From assembly GCA_010672825.2 (NCBI GenBank), contig JAAHFU020000001.1, forward strand, positions 496,001 through 560,000: a stretch of DNA of 64,000 bases, written 5' to 3'. Position numbers and translations under genes: made by a program. Each line of letters opens with the position of its first letter. Position 1 is the first letter of the stretch. The notes under the pieces were generated by a model, which saw only the letters and a program-made list of their open reading frames with translations, made no database searches and was not told the origin of the DNA. This document shows, in pieces, positions 27,174 through 35,512 of the stretch. The DNA is from Leptolyngbya sp. SIO1E4. Its GTDB lineage: Bacteria; Cyanobacteriota; Cyanobacteriia; Phormidesmidales; Phormidesmidaceae.

Positions 27174-28265
27174 ATGTCCGTTCTGGCTGCGATTTCTGTT
27201 ATCGCCCTCTTAATCTTCGTCCACGAAGCCGGCCATTTTCTTGCGGCTCGTTTGCAGGGAATTCATGTCAATCGGTTTTCCATTGGCTTCGGCCCAATTC
27301 TGTGGAAATATCAGGGACCGCAGACTGAATATGCTTTGCGAGCAATTCCTTTGGGGGGATTTGTAGGATTTCCCGATGATGATCCAGAAAGTGACATTCC
27401 TCCGCGCGATCCGAATCTTTTGAAGAATCGCCCTGTGTTAGATCGGGCGATCGTTATCAGCGCCGGGGTTGTCGCCAATCTGTTGTTTGCCTATTTAGTC
27501 TTTGTGGTGCAATTTGCCTCGGTCGGGGTACCTCAGAGTTTCATCCCAGAGCCGGGCATCTTGGTACCTCAGATTCTCTCAGATAGTTCTCCAGCTGCCG
27601 CAGGAGGGCTGCGGTCTGGAGATGTCATTATCTCTGCTAATGGCGTCGATTTTGACCAAGAAGACAGTAGCGTTGAATCCCTGGTTACGCTCATTCAAAA
27701 CAGCGCTAATCAACCCATCAACTTCACGGTTCAGCGACAAAATAGAACGCTTGATCTGACTGTCACCCCCGACGTCGGCGGTGACGGTAAACCCGTAATT
27801 GGTGTGCAGCTACAGCGTAATGGTGTGTTGGACTATCGACGTGCCGACAATGTTTTGGAGGTTTTTTCCCTGGCAGCTCAAGAATTTCAGAGCATGTTGC
27901 TGCAGACGGTGCAGGGCTTTGCCATGTTAATCACCAACTTCTCTCAGATGGCAGGGCAGGTGGCTGGCCCCGTCAAAATCGTCGAGCAAGGGGCAGGGTT
28001 GGCAGAATCCAACCTGGCTAGCCTATTTCCCTTCACAGCGATTATCAGCATTAACCTGGCTATCATTAACATCCTGCCTTTGCCTGCCCTGGATGGCGGC
28101 CAATTAGCCTTCTTGCTGGTAGAAGCGCTGAGAGGTCGGCCCTTACCCGAGCGTTTACAAGAGAACGTGATGCAGACGGGGTTAGTGTTGCTGCTGGGTC
28201 TTGGGGTCTTCCTGATTGTGCGAGACACCTCACAGTTAAAAATCTTTCAGAATTTACTTCAGTGA
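27174..28265 (+). CDS. rseP: RseP/S2P-type intramembrane metalloprotease
   Basis: 363 residues. The zinc site HEAGH is at residues 17-21 inside the first membrane helix, and the second motif NILPLPALDGG lies in a C-terminal helix. A PDZ domain occupies about 110-200 (AAGGLRSGDVIISANGV). These are the features of site-2 proteases that cleave membrane-bound anti-sigma factors or signal-peptide remnants; the substrate here is unknown. The TGA stop overlaps the GTG start of nth (GTGA), so the two are translationally coupled. Confidence 0.95.
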   Translation: MSVLAAISVIALLIFVHEAGHFLAARLQGIHVNRFSIGFGPILWKYQGPQTEYALRAIPLGGFVGFPDDDPESDIPPRDPNLLKNRPVLDRAIVISAGVVANLLFAYLVFVVQFASVGVPQSFIPEPGILVPQILSDSSPAAAGGLRSGDVIISANGVDFDQEDSSVESLVTLIQNSANQPINFTVQRQNRTLDLTVTPDVGGDGKPVIGVQLQRNGVLDYRRADNVLEVFSLAAQEFQSMLLQTVQGFAMLITNFSQMAGQVAGPVKIVEQGAGLAESNLASLFPFTAIISINLAIINILPLPALDGGQLAFLLVEALRGRPLPERLQENVMQTGLVLLLGLGVFLIVRDTSQLKIFQNLLQ

Positions 28266-28930
28266 GCCCTCAACGCAAACTACCTGCCAAAAAGCAGCGA
28301 GCCCTAGAGGTGATGGCTCGCCTTAAGCAGCTGTACCCTGATGCTACCTGCTCCCTTGATTACGAGACGCCAGTACAGCTGTTAGTGGCAACTATTTTGT
28401 CTGCCCAATGCACAGATGAGCGGGTCAACAAGGTCACCCCGGCACTATTTGCCCGCTTTCCTGATGCGGATGCAATGGCAGATGCAGATCTGGCAGAAAT
28501 TGAGTCGCTGGTAAAGTCCACGGGGTTCTACCGCAACAAGGCCAAGAATATTCAAGGAGCTTGCTACAAAATCGTGACGGAATTTGGTGGCAGCGTCCCC
28601 CAAACGATGGAAGACCTCGTCAGTTTACCGGGGGTAGCGCGAAAAACGGCCAATGTGGTGATGGCTCATGCCTTTGGCATTAATGCAGGGGTGACTGTAG
28701 ACACCCACGTGAAGCGTCTCAGCAATCGCTTAGGCTTTACAAAGCATAGTGATCCGCGAAAAATTGAACCCGATCTTATGAAGCTTTTGCCCCAGTCAGA
28801 CTGGGAAAATTGGTCAATCCGGCTGATTTATCACGGGCGAGCCGTTTGCAATGCTCGCAACCCGGCCTGCGATCGCTGTCAGCTAGTGGATCTCTGCCCC
28901 TCCGCCAAGGTTTCCACCGCAGTATCTTGA
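28262..28930 (+). CDS. nth: Endonuclease III
   Basis: Base-excision repair glycosylase/AP lyase for oxidised pyrimidines. 222 residues. The helix-hairpin-helix LPGVARKTANVV carries the catalytic Lys, VDTHVKRLSNRLG the catalytic Asp, and CNARNPACDRCQLVDLC binds the [4Fe-4S] cluster (C-x6-C-x2-C-x5-C). It begins with a GTG that overlaps the rseP stop by four bases. Confidence 0.97.
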   Translation: MSPQRKLPAKKQRALEVMARLKQLYPDATCSLDYETPVQLLVATILSAQCTDERVNKVTPALFARFPDADAMADADLAEIESLVKSTGFYRNKAKNIQGACYKIVTEFGGSVPQTMEDLVSLPGVARKTANVVMAHAFGINAGVTVDTHVKRLSNRLGFTKHSDPRKIEPDLMKLLPQSDWENWSIRLIYHGRAVCNARNPACDRCQLVDLCPSAKVSTAVS

Positions 28931-29251
28931 GCTGCCAGTTTATGGCTATTCTGTCGATTCACAATGGTCTTCAGCTGCTGAACTGGGTCAGAATAATGGC
29001 AAAAGACCAGACAAAGATCATCAAAGTAAGAATGGCTGGTACAGCGGGCATCGCTAATATCACCTCATGTCTTGAGTGCTCGATGGAGATCGTAGCTTGG
29101 TTCTCCCCTTCATAAAGTTCGGTTAACCATTGAGCATATCCCTCCATGCATATCAGAGTTTTCTATCCCTAGAGGGTAAACATTTCGTTTTGTTTTGTTA
29201 CATTGGTTAACGAAACGACGGTTCTAGTTCACCACACACAGGAGGTCTGTA
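28931..29251. other. Intergenic region upstream of HCP
   Basis: 321 bases. It contains the HCP promoter and leader. A 39-codon frame (28997-29116, MAKDQTKIIKVRM...) has no ribosome-binding site or recognisable motif and I do not call it. An inverted repeat near the HCP start is listed separately. Confidence 0.5.
29181..29217. promoter_or_regulatory. Inverted repeat in the HCP promoter region
   Basis: CATTTCGTT (29181-29189) and AACGAAACG (29209-29217) match as inverted half-sites in 8 of 9 positions, 28 bases centre to centre, ending 34 bases before the HCP ATG. Possible operator or leader stem. Confidence 0.3.
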
Positions 29252-29740
29252 ATGACCTACACCGTATCTGCGACTAAAAGTACGACTCTGACTGCTGTTC
29301 CAACCACGATCGCTGCATTCAAAAGCCTGGCTACCGATGATCAGTTGGGTTTATTGTGGACGCTTTACAAAAACATGGGTCGTGCAATTACCCCTGCTGC
29401 TCCTGGTGCAGCCCGTTTACAGTTTGCTGAAGGGCTGCTTCAGCAAGTGCAGGCCATGTCTCAGCAAGCCCAACTGCAGTTCATGCGGGACTTGGTCAAC
29501 AAAAAGAATACGTCTGAAACCCGCGCCTATGGCGTACTCACAAACAATACCAAGCTAGCGTTCTGGTACCAGCTTGCTGTCCTGATGGACGAGGGCAAGG
29601 TAATTCCAGTTCCTTCCTATTACAAAATGTCTGCCGCAGCAGTTGAGGTGTTTGGCCGCATCTCCAAGCTGGAGTTTGGTCAGCAAATCACGATCATGCG
29701 TCAATCAGTGGTTGACATGGGGGTTGATCCTCTGGCGTAG
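29252..29740 (+). CDS. Helical carotenoid protein (OCP N-terminal domain homologue)
   Basis: 162 residues, all helical. It aligns along its whole length with the N-terminal domain of the orange carotenoid protein: ATDDQLGLLWTLYKNMG, ITPAAPGAARLQFAE, NNTKLAFWYQLAVLMDEGKV and GQQITIMRQSVVDMG. OCP carotenoid-contacting residues Trp41, Tyr44 and Trp110 and the interdomain Arg155 all have identical counterparts. HCPs bind ketocarotenoids; depending on clade they quench singlet oxygen or the phycobilisome. A strong AGGAGG lies six bases before the ATG, suggesting high expression. The CTDH gene is 374 bases downstream on the same strand. Confidence 0.95.
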   Translation: MTYTVSATKSTTLTAVPTTIAAFKSLATDDQLGLLWTLYKNMGRAITPAAPGAARLQFAEGLLQQVQAMSQQAQLQFMRDLVNKKNTSETRAYGVLTNNTKLAFWYQLAVLMDEGKVIPVPSYYKMSAAAVEVFGRISKLEFGQQITIMRQSVVDMGVDPLA

Positions 29741-29768
29741 AGGTTAACTCTATCGCGTGCTTTTGCAG

Positions 29769-29795
29769 GAGGCGCACCCCCGTGCGCCTCTTTTT
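29769..29795 (+). terminator. Rho-independent terminator after HCP
   Basis: GAGGCGCAC (29769-29777), loop CCCC, GTGCGCCTC (29782-29790), then TTTTT. It lies 28 bases after the HCP stop and should separate HCP from CTDH transcription. Confidence 0.93.
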
Positions 29796-29933
29796 CATGG
29801 GGGGGTTGGTTAAGGCTATCGGCTTTACTGCCATAGCGCTGGTCATTTTGATTAGGCCGCCGAGTGTCGCTGTGATATTGGGTACAGCAGTCAAAATGGC
29901 TCACAGTCTTGTCCTAAGCAAACTGGAGGCTGC

Positions 29934-30014
29934 CATAGCAGTATGCAACCCGATAAAGCACACCCCAACGCCTATCTTGATCAAAAACTGAACCTAACTG
30001 AGTAAGGCTCCATA
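29934..30014 (+). mobile_element. TA-flanked MITE-like element, copy D (decayed)
   Basis: CATAGCAGTATGCAACCCGATAAAGCACACCCC is followed by a diverged, shortened centre and ends AACTGAGTAAGGCTCCATA. The two CCCTAGACCC blocks are lost. Recognisable only by comparison with copies C, E and G. Confidence 0.55.
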
Positions 30015-30115
30015 GCAAAAGGCAGAAAGCAGAAAGCAGAAGGCAGAAATCAAAACCTTGCTGCATAAGGATTCCAGGGAATCTGATTGTCCTAACTCGC
30101 ATCTCAGGTGCAATA
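30011..30115 (-). repeat. Second dispersed repeat, copy 3 (inverted)
   Basis: Read on the minus strand: TATTGCACCTGAGATGCGAG, TTAGGACAATCAGATT, CCTGGAATCCTTATGCAGC, then the GCCTTCTGCTTTCTGCC tail ending TTTTGCTATGG. Its TATTGC end coincides with the A of the CTDH start codon. It preserves the uninterrupted AGTTAGGAC site used by copy B of the 96-bp element in copy 1. Confidence 0.78.
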
Positions 30116-30531
30116 TGACACTAACGTTTGAACCCACAGCCCTTGAAAAACAAGCGGCGCTGTTTCAACAGGAGCCCACCGTTGAGCGTTATTTTCAGAC
30201 CTTTAATCAGGGGGATTTTCTAGCCACTGCCGGGCTCTTTTCTGAAGCTGGGCAGCTACTACCGCCGTTCGAAGAGCCCATTGTTGGTCGAGACGCTATT
30301 CATACCTATCTCAAACATGAAGCGGATGGGATGGAGGCAACGCCAAAAGAACTGTTAGTAGAGCTGCTAACGGGCGATCGCAAACAGGTCACGGTTAAGG
30401 GCAGTGTAAAGGCGATCATATTTAAAGTGAACGCTGCCTGGCTCTTTACCCTGAATGCTCAGGGCAAAATTGACCAGGTTCAGGTAAAACTTTTGGCCTC
30501 TCTCCAAGAGTTGCTGACGCTAAGACCTTAA
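30115..30531 (+). CDS. CTDH, OCP C-terminal domain homologue (NTF2 fold)
   Basis: 138 residues. TVERYFQTFNQGDFLATAGLFSE, LLPPFEEPIVGRDAI and NAAWLFTLNAQGKID...VKLLASLQELL align with the OCP C-terminal domain. The Tyr and Trp that hydrogen-bond the carotenoid keto group in OCP (Tyr201, Trp288) have counterparts in VERYF and NAAWLF. The protein has no cysteine at all, so it belongs with the Cys-less CTDHs and cannot form the disulphide-linked dimers of the Cys type. CTDHs carry carotenoid and can load HCPs. The ATG at 30115 is used; an upstream in-frame ATG (30058) lies inside a repeat. Confidence 0.92.
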   Translation: MTLTFEPTALEKQAALFQQEPTVERYFQTFNQGDFLATAGLFSEAGQLLPPFEEPIVGRDAIHTYLKHEADGMEATPKELLVELLTGDRKQVTVKGSVKAIIFKVNAAWLFTLNAQGKIDQVQVKLLASLQELLTLRP

Positions 30532-30660
30532 GAATCTTCCGTTCAACAAGCAGCCAGCAGACAGCGTTACAGCTAATGGTTATTCGTTACTTGTCAGCGA
30601 TAACTCCGACCAACCGATAACGCCTTGCTCGCTCATCTAAGCTGCTGCCCATCGCCAAAG

Positions 30661-31179
30661 CTAGGCAGCTTTGACAACGGTGGGCTTTTCCCAAGAAAGG
30701 GAGAGGGACTGACGACCCAGGTCTTCATGATGAGGGGCACAGAGCCAATCTGGATGAGCCGTCATTAGCAAAGATTCCAGAGTTTCCTGGTCGAAAACGT
30801 GAGAGGCCGGGAAACCATTCACGTCACCTTCAACGATGAAGCAATTCTTAGAGACGCATTTCACAACCAGCACGGTATGGATGGCCGTTGGTAACTGGAT
30901 GGAATCTCCTGCCCCCATGCTTCTGAAAGCCAAAATAAATTCCCGAAATGCTGCGAATTCATCTGTGCTGAACCCAGGCAACGTTACTGGCATGGCCTCA
31001 TCTCCATTAGCGGAGAACCAGTAACGACGAAGGGGATCAATCCCAATCAACCAAGCTTGCTCATCATCTAGCCGGTAGCGCGGAACCAAGGGAAAAAACT
31101 TGGACATGGGTTCGCTCAATAAAGCACGTACCTTAACAGGATCATTTAGATACACGGATATCTCAACGAGTCGCAACAA
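30661..31179 (-). CDS. Conserved hypothetical protein
   Basis: 172 residues, soluble, no signal peptide or membrane helix. It begins at a TTG (MLRLVEISVYLNDPVKVRALLSEP); the next in-frame ATG (31107) would remove 24 residues. Distinct stretches are YRLDDEQAWLIGIDPLRRYWFS and FVEGDVNGFPASHVFD-like text near the C-terminus. I do not recognise a family. It is convergent with the CTDH gene (129 bases between stops) and precedes uvrC on the same strand only loosely, so no context clue is available. Confidence 0.6.
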   Translation of the reverse strand: MLRLVEISVYLNDPVKVRALLSEPMSKFFPLVPRYRLDDEQAWLIGIDPLRRYWFSANGDEAMPVTLPGFSTDEFAAFREFILAFRSMGAGDSIQLPTAIHTVLVVKCVSKNCFIVEGDVNGFPASHVFDQETLESLLMTAHPDWLCAPHHEDLGRQSLSLSWEKPTVVKAA

Positions 31180-31291
31180 AAGTTAAGGTGCGATGATGTC
31201 TCCTATAAAGAATTATCAACAAACGTTTTAGGCCAATGTTCAGACGCGTGATTAGAGACGCCTGTTCTAGAAATTCTGGTCAGTTGTTTCT

Positions 31292-33256
31292 TTATCCCAA
31301 TGCGTTGACAGACGCTGTTTCAGAAACATTGGGTTCGTTGGCGCTGGCTTCATTAGCGCTAGCTTCATTAGCGCTGGGATGAAAGTAGTCATAGATTTGC
31401 TGCGCCAGTCGAGGGCCAATGCCAGGCACCGTGGCCAGCTGATCGAGGGAGGCTTCGCGAATGTAGTCGATAGAGCGAAACGCAGCTAACAATTCTTTTT
31501 GACGATGTTGTCCCAAACCAGGAATGTCTGACAAACGAGAGCGGCGCATGCGATCGCTGCGTTTCTTACGGTGAAAGCTTACGGCAAAGCGGTGTGCCTC
31601 GTCGCGCAGGCGGCGTAGAAGTTGCACGCCGGGTTGCTCTGCTTCCGTCTTGAGCGGCAGTGACTCACCTGGCAAAAAGATCTCCTCTCGTTTCTTAGCC
31701 AAACTCACCACGTGCAGTTCTGAGAGTAAGTTCATTTCCCGCAATACTTCTACGACTGCTGAGAGTTGCCCTTTACCGCCATCAATCATGACCACATCGG
31801 GCCAGTCAGGATTACCCACGCGAGGCTTGTTTGGATCAGCTGCATACCGCCGAAAACGGCGACGAATCACCTCTGCCATGCTGGCAAAATCATCGGAGTG
31901 ACCAGCCCGTACCTCCGGGTTTTTGATCTTGTAATGGCGATAATGCTGCTTGGCGGGCATGCCATCAACAAACACCACTTGGGAGGCAACGGCATCCGAC
32001 CCCTGGATATGGGAAATGTCATAGCCTTCAATGCGCTTGGGCAAATCTGGCAGATCGAGAATTTCTGCTAGATCCTGTAGGGCTAATGCCGTGCGATCGG
32101 CCACCTTTTGGGTGCGCACGAGTTCATACTGGGCGTTGCGCTCCACCATATCGATGAGCTCTGCTTTGGTCTGGCGTTGAGGCATTTCAATCGCCACCTT
32201 GCGCCACCGTCGGCCTGTCAAATACTCGGCCAGAATGTCGCCATCTGGAAGCTCATGCTGCACTAGAATTTCTGCTGGAATTTCTATCGGCTCAACGGTT
32301 TGATAGTGCTCTTCTAACACGCGCTGGAGAATTTGCCCCGAGGTGCCAGCTTGCGCATCGGCGTTAAAGCCCAGCCGCCCAACCAGTCGCCCAGCCCGAA
32401 TCTGAAAGAGTTGGATGCAGGCAAATTGGTCATCACTGGCCAGGGCGATCGCATCCCGCGAAACCGTGTCGTCGGGCAGCGCGACCTTTTGATTGGCACA
32501 CAGCCGCTCCAACCCTCGAATCTGATCTCGCAATCGGGCTGCCTGCTCAAATTTCAGCGCCTCAGCAGCTTTTTCCATATGCTGCGTCAATATATCCACA
32601 AGTTCTGTCGTGCGCCCCTGAAAAACCATCGCGACCCGCTGCAAGGTCTTGTGATACGCCTCCGAGGAAATGAGCTGCTGGCAGACACCCGGGCACCGCC
32701 CAATGTCGTAGTTCAGACAGGGGCGATCTTTGAACAGCGGTTGGGGACGCTGTCGCAGCGGAAAAATGCGTTTGACCAAACTCAAGGTGCTGCGGAGTAA
32801 TCCAGCATCGACGTAGGGGCCGTAGTATCGATCTTTGAGGTTTTTCCGGCGCTTACGAGTGACAAAAATGCGAGGATACGCTTCAGACCAGGTAATACAG
32901 AGATACGGATATTTTTTGTCGTCTTTCAGCAGAACATTAAAGTGGGGCTGGTGCTGCTTAATCAGATTGGCTTCTAGAGCCAGCGCCTCGGCTTCGGTAT
33001 CGGTGACGATGAACTCAATTTCGACGACCTGCATCACCATCACAGCGGTGCGAGGCATGTGGCGATGGGTATCCCGAAAGTAAGAGCGAACCCGGTTCCG
33101 CAGCTTTTTAGATTTACCAATGTAAAGAATTTGATCCCGAGCATCTTTCATGAAGTAGACACCGGGCTCTAAGGGAAGCTCTTTTAGACGGGCTTCGAGG
33201 CGATCCGGATCTTTGAGCAGAGGAGTCGGCGCTTCAGAGAACACGATAGGCTGCAA
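31292..33256 (-). CDS. uvrC: UvrABC system protein C
   Basis: Makes the dual incisions in nucleotide excision repair. 654 residues. GIY-YIG nuclease at about 28-105 ([30 protein letters not shown]), Cys-rich segment ([14 protein letters not shown]), UVR motif ([22 protein letters not shown]), RNase H-like C-terminal nuclease ([30 protein letters not shown]), and a helix-hairpin-helix ([19 protein letters not shown]). After the HhH the protein ends in an unusual [15 protein letters not shown] tail encoded by a short tandem repeat (31330-31380). Confidence 0.96.
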   Translation of the reverse strand: MQPIVFSEAPTPLLKDPDRLEARLKELPLEPGVYFMKDARDQILYIGKSKKLRNRVRSYFRDTHRHMPRTAVMVMQVVEIEFIVTDTEAEALALEANLIKQHQPHFNVLLKDDKKYPYLCITWSEAYPRIFVTRKRRKNLKDRYYGPYVDAGLLRSTLSLVKRIFPLRQRPQPLFKDRPCLNYDIGRCPGVCQQLISSEAYHKTLQRVAMVFQGRTTELVDILTQHMEKAAEALKFEQAARLRDQIRGLERLCANQKVALPDDTVSRDAIALASDDQFACIQLFQIRAGRLVGRLGFNADAQAGTSGQILQRVLEEHYQTVEPIEIPAEILVQHELPDGDILAEYLTGRRWRKVAIEMPQRQTKAELIDMVERNAQYELVRTQKVADRTALALQDLAEILDLPDLPKRIEGYDISHIQGSDAVASQVVFVDGMPAKQHYRHYKIKNPEVRAGHSDDFASMAEVIRRRFRRYAADPNKPRVGNPDWPDVVMIDGGKGQLSAVVEVLREMNLLSELHVVSLAKKREEIFLPGESLPLKTEAEQPGVQLLRRLRDEAHRFAVSFHRKKRSDRMRRSRLSDIPGLGQHRQKELLAAFRSIDYIREASLDQLATVPGIGPRLAQQIYDYFHPSANEASANEASANEPNVSETASVNALG

Positions 33257-33629
33257 TTAGGCGGGAGCTTGCTTTATAAAGCATAGCGAGAATAGTCAGA
33301 GATGCAGCGTGATCAGGAGAATGCCGTCGGATAGTGACTCTCCCAAAGTTTGGGCGCGACCCCGAGATGCCGTCACCGATATCACCTGTTGTCGAGGATG
33401 CCTGGGATAAAGCATCAACCGTTTCCTCAGAAGGTGACCAGAAAGCTGAAGTAGATGCCGCACCTACAGTCTCACAATGATTTCTCTGATTCTCATGTTG
33501 GTTTATTGCGAATTCCCCCAATGCTTTCAATAGCGAGTCAGAATAGATAGATAAGCAGGATTGTCTGCAGCGCTCCAATCCTCGGCGGAGGTATTTGTTG
33601 CAAGAGGAATCCTGCATCTTCTTAAGACC
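33257..33629. other. Intergenic region upstream of uvrC
   Basis: 373 bases between the uvrC start and the small coiled-coil gene. An open frame on the minus strand (33234-33635) overlaps the uvrC start and has no motif; I do not support it. The region must carry divergent promoters. Confidence 0.45.
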
Positions 33630-33791
33630 ATGCAAGCCTTAATTAAGGAGCAAGATCTGCTCCAACAAAATCAGTCTCTACGTGAAGAAAACCAAGCACT
33701 TCGAGACGAAAATACCCACCTCAGAGCGGAGATTGCGCAGCTCAAACGCGTTATCTATCGACTACAGATAATGGTTAGACGCTACTCGTAG
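33630..33791 (+). CDS. Small coiled-coil protein
   Basis: 53 residues from ATG 33630: a single amphipathic helix with heptad leucines (QSLREENQALRDENTHLRAEIAQLKRVIYRL) and a basic end (RLQIMVRRYS). It looks like a leucine-zipper-type peptide that would dimerise. A longer reading from 33561 adds 23 residues without similarity to anything known to me. Function unknown; no clear ribosome-binding site. Confidence 0.45.
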   Translation: MQALIKEQDLLQQNQSLREENQALRDENTHLRAEIAQLKRVIYRLQIMVRRYS

Positions 33792-33910
33792 TTCCATTAC
33801 CTCTGTGTTTTAATCATTCGCGCAGGTTGGGTAACAAGAAGTAAGCTCCAGCCTCAATACGGGCTTTTTTGAACATCACTATCGGCCCGAATAGAGGCTG
33901 TTGAACGTTC

Positions 33911-35110
33911 TTAATCCTCCGGCAGTTTGTATTGACTTACAATGCGCTTCGCGAATTCAGGGACGTGATCATCCAGTATTTCAGGATGATGACGCTTCAC
34001 GTATAGGTAGTTGCGAGTAAAGTGAGAGTCAATGGAAAAGCGGGCATACTCCATGCCTTTAGGGCCAAGGCGCTCAATCACAACCCCCATGAGCTTGGCC
34101 GCCCACATTGGCAGCGTCACCCCCTTGTCGTAGGCAGGAATGCTCTGCTGAACAGCGGCTTTGCGATCGCCTTCAGACATCACCGGTTGCGTATCGAGCT
34201 GATCCATCACCAGTTCCAGCATTTCTTGACCGAGATCGTTGCGGACGGTAATCCACTGCCAGCCAAAAGGGGCTCCCATATAGCCCACCACAATGTCAGC
34301 AAGGCCATTCACATAGTCAAAGCAGCTCATGCAAGAAGGAGCAAAAACATCCTTGAGCTGATTAGTCTTCAGACCAAAGAACGGCACCGTTTCAACCGAG
34401 CCATCTTCATGCTTGAAGTGAACTCGGAAGTCTTGCATAAACTCATAGTGGACAACGGTTTCCGGCGACCGGCTCGTGGTTTCTAAGAACTTTTGTAATC
34501 CGGCTCGGGTGACGTTATCTACACAGGGGGTACCCAGCACATAGAGTTTTTCTAACCCCATTTGTTTTTCAACGGCTCGCAGCGCCTGGATCTGGCAGCC
34601 TACTCCAATGACTAGCAGCCGTTTCATCCCCGACTGCTCCACCTGTTCTAGAACCGACAGGTTAGGAGAAAGGGTCGGCTTATTGACCCGAGCGGCGAGA
34701 ATCTCTTCAGGGGTGGTGGCGAGAACCGGTTTGGGCTGAAAGCGATCTTCCTCTGTGTTTTGGACACAGACGACCCCCTCTACTTTGCCTTGGGTCAGCA
34801 TTGCGATCGCAATCGAACTGACAATCCCTGTCCACTGGGCGCCTTCAATGGGCTGCTGCTTGCGCGCCGCCATCATCGACTGGTGGACGCCAAAATACTG
34901 TTCAGTCTGATTATTTAAATCGCGATCGCGACCGTGGGTTTGAGTTTCTAATTCAGGAAATTGCTGATTGAGAAACGCACAGGCTTCTTTAACGTAATGG
35001 ATGTAGTAGGTGTCGCAGAGACCACACTCACTGCACAATTCTTTGGCGGGGCGGCGGGCACCTGGACGAAGTGCCTTAGCTTTTTGGTGGGGAGGCTGAG
35101 CCAGCGTCAT
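33911..35110 (-). CDS. bciB: Ferredoxin-type 3,8-divinyl (proto)chlorophyllide reductase (BciB/FrhB-like)
   Basis: About 399 residues of the F420-hydrogenase beta-subunit superfamily. Cluster ligands are visible in LCSECGLCDTYYIHYVKEAC near the N-terminus and APSCMSCFDYVNGLADI near residue 280; the flavin region includes VIGVGCQIQALR and LGTPCVDN. Cyanobacterial members (slr1923 type) reduce the 8-vinyl group during chlorophyll synthesis; the related plant enzyme is 7-hydroxymethyl-chlorophyll a reductase, so that activity is the alternative. Start taken at ATG 35110 (MTLAQPPHQK); an upstream ATG at 35155 adds 15 residues unlike the family. Confidence 0.9.
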   Translation of the reverse strand: MTLAQPPHQKAKALRPGARRPAKELCSECGLCDTYYIHYVKEACAFLNQQFPELETQTHGRDRDLNNQTEQYFGVHQSMMAARKQQPIEGAQWTGIVSSIAIAMLTQGKVEGVVCVQNTEEDRFQPKPVLATTPEEILAARVNKPTLSPNLSVLEQVEQSGMKRLLVIGVGCQIQALRAVEKQMGLEKLYVLGTPCVDNVTRAGLQKFLETTSRSPETVVHYEFMQDFRVHFKHEDGSVETVPFFGLKTNQLKDVFAPSCMSCFDYVNGLADIVVGYMGAPFGWQWITVRNDLGQEMLELVMDQLDTQPVMSEGDRKAAVQQSIPAYDKGVTLPMWAAKLMGVVIERLGPKGMEYARFSIDSHFTRNYLYVKRHHPEILDDHVPEFAKRIVSQYKLPED

Positions 35111-35512
35111 TGTTAAAGAGTTTTGCAATGTAACCTTACAATCACCATACCGCAAGGGTTTTACCGTTCCGATTTCGATAACTAAATGTAACGAAATGCT
35201 GCGACTTTAGATTGCAGAATTCGTAAGGCTACTGGCAATCTAGACTATGCTTATTTCTATCGGTTGCTCTTACAGGAACAGAGCTTGCTGAGGGTGTGAG
35301 ATTGGGAGTCTTGGGAGCTGCCCGTGCAGTTTCTTTGTTGCTAAGTTCCCTGCGAGTATTCAGGACGTTTGAGTTGCTGTATGGGGTTTGCAGCTCATAG
35401 GGTTTGGCCCTCACCTATCGCAACTAGGTAGGGGGTTAACGATGGGGTATTTCCCTTTCTAAGCCTGTTGAGTTGTGCTCTTTTTGGGGTCGTTACCTGA
35501 CTGCGCTGCTGA
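35111..35512. other. Divergent intergenic region
   Basis: 402 bases between the bciB start (minus) and the kinase start (plus), so it holds both promoters. I see no repeat copy and no supportable gene; one 61-codon minus-strand frame lacks any feature of a real gene. Confidence 0.5.

Larger units (their letters stand above)
29741..30114. other. HCP-CTDH spacer
   Basis: 374 bases holding the HCP terminator, a decayed copy of the 96-bp element and an inverted copy of the second repeat that reaches the CTDH start codon. About 140 bases (29796-29933) are unique and must contain any CTDH promoter not provided by repeats. Confidence 0.6.

Noticed and set aside
28997-29116. 39-codon frame before HCP
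   Set aside because: No ribosome-binding site and no recognisable similarity; too short to support.
33234-33635. 133-codon minus-strand frame overlapping the uvrC start
   Set aside because: No motif, overlaps a certain gene in another frame, and opposes the small coiled-coil gene.
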